From Desulfarculaceae bacterium (GTDB taxonomy: Bacteria; Desulfobacterota; Desulfarculia; Desulfarculales; Desulfarculaceae), in contig JAHLKT010000004.1 of NCBI GenBank assembly GCA_020444545.1, positions 372,001 to 436,000 on the forward strand: a DNA stretch of 64,000 nucleotides, written 5' to 3'. Shown here one piece after another: positions 52,876-60,104 of this stretch. Positions within the stretch are counted from its first letter, which is position 1, and each line of letters begins with the position of its first letter. The position numbers and the translations under genes are program-made. Under the pieces are notes generated by a model. The model made no database searches, had not been told where the DNA came from, and was given only the letters and a program-made list of their open reading frames with translations.

Positions 52876-53526
52876 CTATGGTTCTTCATAACCTTGCAAA
52901 ATGCAGTTCAACGCCGTCTGCCAGTGCTCCTTGGCGATCTTCTTGGCCTTGCGGGCGTCCTTGGCCTTGATGGCGTCGTATAGGTCTTGGTGGAAATCAC
53001 GGAACCCCGGGATCTGGGGGGTGAGATAGGCCACCTGAAGCCCCACCCAGGCCGTCTCGTAGAAGTTGACCAGCATGTCGGTGAGAAAATCGTTCTTGCC
53101 CATCTTGGCGATGGCCAGGTGGAAGCCAATGTCCAGTTGGAAGCGCTTTCCGTCGTAGACGATGTTGGCGTAGTCCAGGTAATCCTGGTGCGCCTGCTCA
53201 AGCTGGGCCAGCCCCTCTTCGTCGCCGTTGCTCACGGCATAGTCGATGGCGATGGCCTCCAACTTGTCGCGCAGGTCGTACATCTGCACCACTTCTTCAA
53301 TGGTGAGCTGCCGCACGAAGTAGCCACGGTTCACGTGGTAGATGACCAGCCCCTCGTTTTCCAGCTTGTTCAAGGCGTTGATGATGGGGGTCTTGCTCAT
53401 GCCGAGCTGCTTGGCCAGGTCGCTGTAGATGATCTTCTGCCCGGGTGAGAGCTTGCGGGCAAAGAGCAATTGCTTGATGCCTACCAGTGCCTGGTGGTCC
53501 TTGGACACGGTGGGTGGGTTGGGCAT
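52876..53526 (-). CDS. GntR-family (FCD) regulator of the liv2-nitrilase operon
   Basis: 216 residues: winged helix (about 15-75, IIYSDLAKQLGMSKTPIINALNKLENEGLV) and helical FCD domain with acidic/histidine metal-site residues (DIGFHLAIAKMGKN, FHQDLYDAI, KEHWQTAL). It is the first gene of a minus-strand run leading into livK2 (90-nt gap). A well-formed promoter directly upstream overlaps the palindrome AATGTGATCACATT, so it is likely autoregulated and controls the transporter genes (inference). Confidence 0.92.
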   Translation of the reverse strand: MPNPPTVSKDHQALVGIKQLLFARKLSPGQKIIYSDLAKQLGMSKTPIINALNKLENEGLVIYHVNRGYFVRQLTIEEVVQMYDLRDKLEAIAIDYAVSNGDEEGLAQLEQAHQDYLDYANIVYDGKRFQLDIGFHLAIAKMGKNDFLTDMLVNFYETAWVGLQVAYLTPQIPGFRDFHQDLYDAIKAKDARKAKKIAKEHWQTALNCILQGYEEP

Positions 53527-53543
53527 GGAGCTTCCTTACAATT

Positions 53544-53606
53544 ATGTGATCTTTTATTTGATCCTAAATGTGATCACATTTTAAGTGGCACCCCTGGCGG
53601 CGTCAA
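53544..53606 (-). promoter_or_regulatory. gntR2 promoter with perfect operator palindrome
   Basis: Minus-strand TTGACG (53606-53601), 17-bp spacer and TAAAAT (53583-53578) form a strong promoter. Overlapping the -10 is the perfect 14-bp palindrome AATGTGATCACATT (53567-53580). The half ATGTGATC recurs at 53544-53551 and TTGATC at 53558-53563, giving a cluster of related half-sites within 40 bp of the start codon. Confidence 0.68.
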
Positions 53607-53699
53607 GCAAAAAACGCCCCGCCCCGCCACGGCCGGCGCCCGGCGTGGCGGCTGCGGGTCAGTTGCACGGAGTTTTCGGGATTAAATCAGGCGCTTACC

Positions 53700-53738
53700 A
53701 AAAATGCCAAGCCAAGCCCCCCAAGAGCTTGGCTTGGC
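53700..53738 (-). terminator. Intrinsic terminator after the aminotransferase gene
   Basis: Perfect 12-bp stem GCCAAGCCAAGC/GCTTGGCTTGGC (53706-53717, 53727-53738), 9-nt loop, followed on the minus strand by ATTTTT. It separates the catabolic genes from the gntR2-liv2 operon. Confidence 0.85.
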
Positions 53739-53760
53739 CGCATTGAAAAGGATGCCGTGT

Positions 53761-55101
53761 TCAGGTCCGAGCCGTGACCGTCTTCACCGCCGAGCCCAGC
53801 TTGTCCAACAGCAGGGCCATCTCCTGCTCGTCGATGACAAAGGGCGGCGCCACCATAAAGGCGTCGCCCTGCCCCTTTGCAAAGCCCACCGCCTTGTACA
53901 CGATGACTCCGTCGTGGAACAGATGCTCCCACAGGCGCTCGGCCATGCGCTCGTTGCGGGGATATGGCTCGAGAGTCTCGCGGTCTTGCACCAGCTCCAC
54001 GCCCCAGAGCATGCCCAAGCCGCGCACCTGGGCCACGTGGGGCAGGCCGCCCAGTTGTTGGCCCAGGGCCTGGCCCAGCCTGGCGCCCATGTCCGCCGCC
54101 CGCTCCACCAGGCCTTCGCGCTCCAGTATGCCCACCGCGGCCAGAGCGGCGGACGCGCCCACCGGGTGGTGTGAGAAGGTGCCGCCGTGCACAAAGCCGC
54201 CGCCCTTGACCACGGCCTCGTAGTGTTCGGTCCGCGTGCCCACCGCCGACAGGGGCAGCGCCCCGCCGGTGAGGCCCTTGCCCAGGGTCACCAGGTCCGG
54301 GGCGATGTCCCAGTGCTCGCAGGCGAACCAGCGCCCGGTGCGGCCCATGCCGGTCATCACTTCGTCGGCGATGAGGAGCACACCATATTGGCGGCATATC
54401 TCCTGGATGCGATCCCAATAGCCATCCGGCGGCACCACGGCGGCCAGGGTGGCCCCGCTCACCGGCTCGGCCAAGAAGGCGCTCACCGTGTCCAGCCCCA
54501 GTTCCTCGATGGTCTCGGCCAGGGCGTCGGCGCAGCGCAGCCCGCAGGCGGGATGCTCCAGGCCGTAGGCGCAGCGCAGGCAGAACGGCGGCGGGATGTG
54601 GGCGGCCTGGGGCAGCATGGGCTCGAAAGGACCGCGCTCGGCCGGGCGGCCGGTGGCGGCCAGGGCGCCCAGGGTCAGGCCGTGATAAGAGCCCCAGCGC
54701 GCGATGAGCTTGTGGCGGCTGTCGCGGCCATGGACCAGGTGAATCTGGCGGGCCAGCTTCACCGCCGTCTCCACCGCCTCGGAGCCGGTGGTCATGTAGT
54801 AAAAGCGCTCGATCCCCGCCGGGGCGTGGGCGGCCAGGGCGGCGGAGAGCTCCTCCACCGGCTTGGTGCTGAACATGGTGGGGTGGGCGTAGTAGCCCAG
54901 GCGGATCTGCTCGGCCACCGCCTGGGCGATCTCCTCCCGGGCGTGGCCCAGGTTCACCACCACCGCTCCGCCGCTGGCGTCCAGATAGCACTTGCCGTCG
55001 CTGTCCACGATGCGGCAGCCCTGGGAGCGCTGCAACAGGGGCAGCTCTCCCTTGAGCTTGCGATGGAACACGTAGCTATGGCGCTGATCGACCATGGACA
55101 T
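53761..55101 (-). CDS. Class III PLP-dependent aminotransferase (omega-amino acid:2-oxoacid type)
   Basis: 446 residues, usual for the GABA/beta-alanine/taurine aminotransferase group. Cofactor features: TGSEAVETAVKLAR (phosphate binding), RWGSYHGLTLGALAATGR, the LLIADEVMTGMGRTGRWFACEHWDI segment with the PLP-contacting aspartate, and the Schiff-base lysine in TLGKGLTGG. Adjacent to 4-hydroxybutyryl-CoA dehydratase and thiolase, so 4-aminobutyrate to succinate semialdehyde is an attractive reaction, but a semialdehyde reductase and 4-hydroxybutyrate CoA-transferase are not seen nearby. Substrate therefore inferred. An intrinsic terminator follows. Confidence 0.88.
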   Translation of the reverse strand: MSMVDQRHSYVFHRKLKGELPLLQRSQGCRIVDSDGKCYLDASGGAVVVNLGHAREEIAQAVAEQIRLGYYAHPTMFSTKPVEELSAALAAHAPAGIERFYYMTTGSEAVETAVKLARQIHLVHGRDSRHKLIARWGSYHGLTLGALAATGRPAERGPFEPMLPQAAHIPPPFCLRCAYGLEHPACGLRCADALAETIEELGLDTVSAFLAEPVSGATLAAVVPPDGYWDRIQEICRQYGVLLIADEVMTGMGRTGRWFACEHWDIAPDLVTLGKGLTGGALPLSAVGTRTEHYEAVVKGGGFVHGGTFSHHPVGASAALAAVGILEREGLVERAADMGARLGQALGQQLGGLPHVAQVRGLGMLWGVELVQDRETLEPYPRNERMAERLWEHLFHDGVIVYKAVGFAKGQGDAFMVAPPFVIDEQEMALLLDKLGSAVKTVTART

Positions 55102-55133
55102 TTTCCACGCGGGCCTAAGCCTCGCGGCCTGGC

Positions 55134-56579
55134 TCAGGCTATTTCAAGCAGGTCCTTGACCCTCTGCACCTTGTCTTCCAGACCGGCCTGGCGGCTGATC
55201 ATGATGCGCTGGGCGGTGGGCGGCCCGGCCCCGTGCATGGACTCGATGAGATAGCCCACCGCGCCGGCCCCGGCCACCAGGTTCTCGATGAGCCGGAGCA
55301 CCTTCATGCGGTCCACCACCGGGTAGTCCGGGTTAGCGGCCAAATACTTCTGGATGTAGGGCCCGGCCACCGGGTCGTTCAGGTCCGCGGCCGAAGGCAG
55401 GGTGCCCAGCAGGCCGCCGGCCACGTCGGTGGCCAGGCGGGCCAGCTCATAGGGGAAGCGGGTCACGTTGAGCTTGCACACGTTGGCCAAGAGCAGGTTC
55501 ACCAGGTAGTTGCCCGAGGCGGTGGCCTGGCCCTCGTGGGAGCAGGCCAGGCCACAGGAGTAGATCGTCTCGTTGAGATGGATCATCTCCACGATCTTCT
55601 CCTTGATGTGGCTGGCTTTTGCCACTCCGTTCATCTGGGCGATGAGCGCGGTGGCCCCGATGAGCGCGTCGCCCACGCCCACCTTGCAGCCGCCGTAGGA
55701 CTGGCGGTGGTAGGAGGCGAAGCGCTCCACCAGGATTCCGGAGAAATCCACCTCGCCGTCCAGGAACACCCGCTCGTCGGGCACGAACACGTCCTCGAAG
55801 ACGGTCATGACCTCCTGGCCGCCGAAGCTGTTGCCCACGTCCAAGAGGTCGGCCTCCAGCTTGCGGGTGTCGCTGGCCTGGCGGCCGTAGATGTAGCGCA
55901 CGTTGGGGTCGTTGGTGGGCACCGCGCAGCACACCGCCCAGGCTTCCTCGCCGGGCCGCATGGTCAGGGTGGGCATCACCAATATCTCGTGCGAGTTGAG
56001 CATGCCGGTCTGGTGCAGCTTGGCCCCGGAGATGACGATGCCGCCGGGACGCCGCTCCTTTACGCGCAAGAACAAATCAGGATCGAGCTGGTCCTTGGGC
56101 CGCTTGCCCCGGTCGCCCTTGGGGTCAGTCATGGCCCCGTCCACCACCAGGTCGTTCTGCTGAATCCAGGTCCAGTAGGCCCGGAAGCGCTGGTGATAGT
56201 CGGTGCCGTGCTTCTGGTCGCAGTCATAGGTGGTGCTGAAGATGGCGTTGGCCGCGTCCATGCCCACGCAGCGCTGGAAGCAGCAGGCCGTGCCCAGGCC
56301 GCAGTGACGCTGCATCTTCACCTTGTTCACCAAGTCCTGGGGGCTCTGGTGCAGATGGGCGAAGCGGTTGATCACGTCGCCACACAGCGAGGACTCCACG
56401 CAGAAGAGCTCCTGGGTGGCGGGATCGTGGGCCGCGTCATAGGTGAAGGCCACCGCCTTCTGGGAAGGCTTGACCAGGCCGTGCTGGTCCAGGCCGCCCT
56501 GCTTCTTGCCCAGGACGTGGGCCTCCAGGCCCAGCTCCTCCATGGATTGCAGATATTGTTTTCCGGTCTTGAGCGCCAC
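55134..56579 (-). CDS. abfD: 4-Hydroxybutyryl-CoA dehydratase / vinylacetyl-CoA isomerase
   Basis: 481 residues, the family length (4-hydroxyphenylacetate 3-hydroxylase-like flavoprotein fold). The four [4Fe-4S] ligands known in Clostridium aminobutyricum AbfD are present: C100 and C104 in CFQRCVGMDA, and H291 and C298 in HRQSYGGCKVG. The enzyme uses FAD plus this cluster for radical dehydration of 4-hydroxybutyryl-CoA to crotonyl-CoA; it is oxygen-sensitive, fitting an anaerobe. In an apparent operon with thiolase, crotonase and aminotransferase (gaps 21-47 nt). High confidence in the assignment because ligand spacing is exact; related vinylacetyl-CoA isomerases would look similar. Confidence 0.92.
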   Translation of the reverse strand: MALKTGKQYLQSMEELGLEAHVLGKKQGGLDQHGLVKPSQKAVAFTYDAAHDPATQELFCVESSLCGDVINRFAHLHQSPQDLVNKVKMQRHCGLGTACCFQRCVGMDAANAIFSTTYDCDQKHGTDYHQRFRAYWTWIQQNDLVVDGAMTDPKGDRGKRPKDQLDPDLFLRVKERRPGGIVISGAKLHQTGMLNSHEILVMPTLTMRPGEEAWAVCCAVPTNDPNVRYIYGRQASDTRKLEADLLDVGNSFGGQEVMTVFEDVFVPDERVFLDGEVDFSGILVERFASYHRQSYGGCKVGVGDALIGATALIAQMNGVAKASHIKEKIVEMIHLNETIYSCGLACSHEGQATASGNYLVNLLLANVCKLNVTRFPYELARLATDVAGGLLGTLPSAADLNDPVAGPYIQKYLAANPDYPVVDRMKVLRLIENLVAGAGAVGYLIESMHGAGPPTAQRIMISRQAGLEDKVQRVKDLLEIA

Positions 56580-56600
56580 GGCTCTCCCCTTTCCTCGGCC

Positions 56601-57788
56601 CTAGGCCGTTTCCCGTTCCACCACCAGGGCCGTGCCCATGCCTCCACCGGCGCACAGAGCGGCCAGGCCCAACTTTAACCCTCGCTTGGCCATCTCGTAA
56701 AGCAGGGTGGTGGTGATGCGCGCCCCGGTGCAGCCCACCGGATGGCCCAGGGAGACGCCGCTGCCGTTGACGTTGGTGATCTCCCGGTCGAGGCCCATGG
56801 CCTTTTCGCAGGCCAGATACTGGGCCGCAAAGGCCTCGTTGAGCTCGATCAGCTGCATGTCCTCCAGGCTCAGCCCCGCCTTGGCCAGGGCGCGGGCAGT
56901 GGCCTCCACCGGGCCGATGCCCATGACCTCGGGCTCCACCCCGCTGGTGGCGGTGCCCCGAATGACGGCCATGATCGGCGCACCCAGCTCCTGGGCCTTG
57001 GCGCGGGACATAAGCAGGAGCCCGGCCGCCCCGTCGTTGATGCCCGAAGCGTTGCCCGCGGTCACGGTGCCGTCTTTCTTGAAGGCGGGCCCCAGCCCGG
57101 CCAGGCTCTCCAGGGTGGTGTCGGGCCGAGGATGCTCGTCAGTGTCGAAGACCACGCTCTTTTTCTTTTGCTTGATCTCCAGGGGCAGTATCTCGTCCTT
57201 GAAGCGGCCCTCGGCTATGGCCTTGGCCGCCCGCTGCTGGCTGGTGAAGGCCAGCTGGTCCTGCTCCTCGCGGCTGATGCCGTAGCGCTCGGCCAGGTTC
57301 TCGGCGGTGATGCCCATGGCCGGCCCCACCCCCAGCTCGGTGAGCGAGTCCCACATGGAGTCGCGCACCTCGGCGTGGCCCAGACGAGAGCCCCAGCGCA
57401 GCTTGTCGATGGTGTAGGAGGCGTTGCTCATGCTGTCGGCCCCGCCGGCCATGATCACCTCCGCCTCGCCCGCCTTGATCTGGTAGTAGCCCAGCTGGAT
57501 GGAGGACATGGAGGAGGTGCAGTTGCGGTGCACGGTGATGCCCGGCACGCTCACCGGCAGGCCGGCCTTTACCGCCGCCACCCGGGCCAGGTTGTTCTCG
57601 CGGAAGGTCTTCTGGTAGTTGCAGCCCCAGATAACGTCCTCGATCAGGGCCGGGTCCACCCCCGCCCGGCGCACCACCTCCTGCATCACCGGGATGCTCA
57701 GGTCCAGGGCGCTCATGCTTTTGAGTCCCCCGCCGTGGCGGCCGATGGCCGTGCGGCAGGCGCTGACGATAACCACGTCTTGGCTCAT
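56601..57788 (-). CDS. Acetyl-CoA acetyltransferase (thiolase)
   Basis: 395 residues from ATG 57788 with GGAAG upstream; the longer frame to 57887 overlaps the crotonase gene. Catalytic residues are present: nucleophile C90 in HRNCTSSM, H in NVNGSGVSLGHPVGCTGAR and the second cysteine in ALCAGGGMG. It thiolyses acetoacetyl-CoA (or longer 3-ketoacyl-CoA) to acetyl-CoA. Gene order and short gaps make it a partner of abfD and the crotonase. A dedicated 3-hydroxybutyryl-CoA dehydrogenase is absent from the window. Confidence 0.94.
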   Translation of the reverse strand: MSQDVVIVSACRTAIGRHGGGLKSMSALDLSIPVMQEVVRRAGVDPALIEDVIWGCNYQKTFRENNLARVAAVKAGLPVSVPGITVHRNCTSSMSSIQLGYYQIKAGEAEVIMAGGADSMSNASYTIDKLRWGSRLGHAEVRDSMWDSLTELGVGPAMGITAENLAERYGISREEQDQLAFTSQQRAAKAIAEGRFKDEILPLEIKQKKKSVVFDTDEHPRPDTTLESLAGLGPAFKKDGTVTAGNASGINDGAAGLLLMSRAKAQELGAPIMAVIRGTATSGVEPEVMGIGPVEATARALAKAGLSLEDMQLIELNEAFAAQYLACEKAMGLDREITNVNGSGVSLGHPVGCTGARITTTLLYEMAKRGLKLGLAALCAGGGMGTALVVERETA

Positions 57789-57835
57789 GATGCTTCCTTT
57801 TTCAGAATGGCCAATGGGATGGCCTCGAGAGCCCG

Positions 57836-58591
57836 CTACTTCACGAAAGCGGCCAGACGCTTTTTGGTGTCCGGCGAGTCGAAGCAAAGGCTGATGAGTT
57901 CGTTTTCGTATTCATAGGCCGCGTCCAGGTCCACCCGCTCGGCCATCTTCTTGAGGGCCTTGCTCAGGCGCACCGCGATCTCCGAGCGGCTGATGATCTC
58001 TTGGGCGTAGCCCATGACCGTGGCGTCGACCTCCTCGGCGGGCAGAGCCCGGGTGATCAGCCCGATGCGCTCGGCCTCGGCCGCGTCGATCACCCGGCCG
58101 GTGACCACCATGTCCCAGGCGCGGCGCGCCCCGATGAGGTAGATCAGGCGCGGCAGGCCGCCCAGGATGCCGAAGTCCACCTCCTGCTGGCCAAAGCGCG
58201 ACTTTTCGCTGGCGAAAACGAAGTCGCAGTTCATGGCCAGGATGTTGCCTCCGCCGAAGGTCACGCCCTTGACTGCGGCGATGTATACCTTCTCGCCGCC
58301 GGTCATCACCTTGGCCAGGCGGCGCAGATAGCCGGTGTAGCCCCGGAAGTCCAGGGGACCCATGCCCGCCATCTGGGCGATGTCCGCCCCGGCGATGAAG
58401 GCCTTGTCCCCGGCGCTGTCCATGATGATCACCCGCACCTCGGGCTGGAGGTCGAGCGCCTCCAGGCAGGCGCAGAGCTCCTCCAGGACCTCCAGGCTCA
58501 GGGCGTTGTATTTCTCGGCCCGGTCCAGGGTGACCTTTACGATCCCCTCTCCCGGCCGGTCCACTTTCAGATGCTGATATGCGGCGGACAA
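57836..58591 (-). CDS. Crotonase-superfamily protein lacking one catalytic glutamate
   Basis: 251 residues from a TTG at 58591 with GAGGAG 6-7 nt upstream; an in-frame TTG at 58618 has no such site. The crotonase fold is clear: oxyanion-hole residues in AFIAGADIAQM and KGVTFGGGNILAMNCD, and FGQQEVDFGILGG. Compared with mammalian enoyl-CoA hydratase, Glu164 (FGQxE) is conserved, but Glu144 (GGGCE) is replaced by Ile in GGGNI. So it may not be a normal hydratase; isomerase, thioesterase, or decarboxylase activity is possible. It sits between livF3 and the thiolase gene. Confidence 0.88.
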   Translation of the reverse strand: MSAAYQHLKVDRPGEGIVKVTLDRAEKYNALSLEVLEELCACLEALDLQPEVRVIIMDSAGDKAFIAGADIAQMAGMGPLDFRGYTGYLRRLAKVMTGGEKVYIAAVKGVTFGGGNILAMNCDFVFASEKSRFGQQEVDFGILGGLPRLIYLIGARRAWDMVVTGRVIDAAEAERIGLITRALPAEEVDATVMGYAQEIISRSEIAVRLSKALKKMAERVDLDAAYEYENELISLCFDSPDTKKRLAAFVK

Positions 58592-58625
58592 GGATGTCTC
58601 CTCTGGATGATGAGCCAAGCGGGCC

Positions 58626-59330
58626 CTAGACCCCCAGGTACTTCTGCTTGGCGTGTTCGTCGGCGTCCAGCTCCTGGGCGGTGCCTTCCAGCACCACCGC
58701 GCCCTGGTCGATGATGTAGCCGTAGTCGATGAGGTCCAGGACGAAGCGCAGGTTCTGCTCGGCCAGGAGGATGGTGGTGGTCTTGCGCACCTCCTGGATC
58801 AGGTTCTTGATCTCGCGCACGATGAGCGGAGCCAGGCCCTCGGTGGGTTCGTCCAACAGCAGCACCGAGGGGTTGATCATCAGGGTGCGGGCGATGGTGA
58901 CCATCTGCTGCTCCCCGCCGCTCAGGTCCATGCCCCGGTTGTCTTTCAGCTGGGCCAGCTTGGGGAACAGGTCGAATATCTTCTCCACGGTCCAGCCGCC
59001 TTCGGACTTGGGGTTCACCTTCTGCATGATCTCCAGGTTGTCCAGCACGGTCAGGTCCGAAAATACCCGGCGGTCCTCGGGCACGAAGCCCACGCCCAAT
59101 TTGGCGATGCGGTGGCTGGGCATGCCGCAGATGTTTTGGCCCCGGTAGGTGACGCTTCCCTGGCGGGGTTGCACCAGGCCGATGATGCTCTTGAGGGTGG
59201 TGGACTTGCCGGCGCCGTTGCGGCCGATGAGGCCCACCACCTGGCCCGGCGCCACCGCCAGCGACACCCCGAAGAGGATGTGGCTCTTGCCGTAGTAGGA
59301 GTTGATGTCCTTGACTTCGAGCTCGTTCAT
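58626..59330 (-). CDS. livF: Liv-type ABC transporter ATP-binding protein LivF (system 3)
   Basis: 234 residues with Walker A GRNGAGKST at 36-44, LSGGEQQMVTIARTL signature and LLLDEPTEGLAP Walker B. Start overlaps the livG3 stop by 4 nt. The crotonase gene follows after about 35 nt. Confidence 0.95.
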   Translation of the reverse strand: MNELEVKDINSYYGKSHILFGVSLAVAPGQVVGLIGRNGAGKSTTLKSIIGLVQPRQGSVTYRGQNICGMPSHRIAKLGVGFVPEDRRVFSDLTVLDNLEIMQKVNPKSEGGWTVEKIFDLFPKLAQLKDNRGMDLSGGEQQMVTIARTLMINPSVLLLDEPTEGLAPLIVREIKNLIQEVRKTTTILLAEQNLRFVLDLIDYGYIIDQGAVVLEGTAQELDADEHAKQKYLGV

Positions 59331-60076
59331 GCCTCTTCTCCCAGATAGGCTTCCTTGACCTTGGGGTTGGCCCGAATCTCCTCCACCGAGCCATCGGCGA
59401 TGACCATGCCGGTCTGCAACACCAGCACCCGGGTGGATATGTTGAAAACCATGTCCAGGTCATGCTCGGTGAACACGATGGTCACGCCGGTCTTCTTCCA
59501 CACGTCCTTGATCAGCGCGATGGACTGGGCGGTCTCCTCGGGCCCCATGCCTGCGGTGGGCTCGTCCAGAAGCAGCAAGGCCGGGTGGTTGGTCAGGGCC
59601 ATGCCCATCTCCAGGCACTTCTGGTCGCCGTGGGAAAGGGTGGTGGCCACCACGTCGGCCTCGGCCTCCAGGTGCACCAGGCCCAGGATGCGCTCCACCT
59701 CCTGGTCCACCTGGGGCATCTTGTCCACATTCTTGAACAGGCGCAGGGTCTGTTTCTGGTGGGCCAACACCCCGATGCGCACGTTGGCGGCCACGGTGAG
59801 GTCGGGGAAGAGGTTGACCACCTGGAAGGAGCGGCCGATGCCCTTGTTGATGATCTCCGGCCGGGAGAGCCCGTCGATGCGTTCGCCCTTGAAGAACACC
59901 TGCCCCTTGCTGGGCTTGTACTTGCCGGTGATCACGTTGAAGAAGGTGGTCTTGCCCGCGCCGTTGGGGCCTATCACCGCCAAAAGCTCCTGGGGCTCCA
60001 CCGTGCAATTGACTTCGTGCAAGGCGTTCATCTTGCCGAAGCTCATGGTCACGTTGTCGATGCGCAGTATCTCCAT
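59327..60076 (-). CDS. livG: Liv-type ABC transporter ATP-binding protein LivG (system 3)
   Basis: 249 residues with Walker A GPNGAGKTT at 36-44, LSHGDQKCLEMG signature, LLLLDEPTAGMGPEE Walker B and FTEHDLDMVF. Follows the fused permease gene by 28 nt. Confidence 0.95.
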   Translation of the reverse strand: MEILRIDNVTMSFGKMNALHEVNCTVEPQELLAVIGPNGAGKTTFFNVITGKYKPSKGQVFFKGERIDGLSRPEIINKGIGRSFQVVNLFPDLTVAANVRIGVLAHQKQTLRLFKNVDKMPQVDQEVERILGLVHLEAEADVVATTLSHGDQKCLEMGMALTNHPALLLLDEPTAGMGPEETAQSIALIKDVWKKTGVTIVFTEHDLDMVFNISTRVLVLQTGMVIADGSVEEIRANPKVKEAYLGEEA

Positions 60077-60104
60077 CTGTCAGGCCTTTCTTCCTTGCCG
60101 CGCC

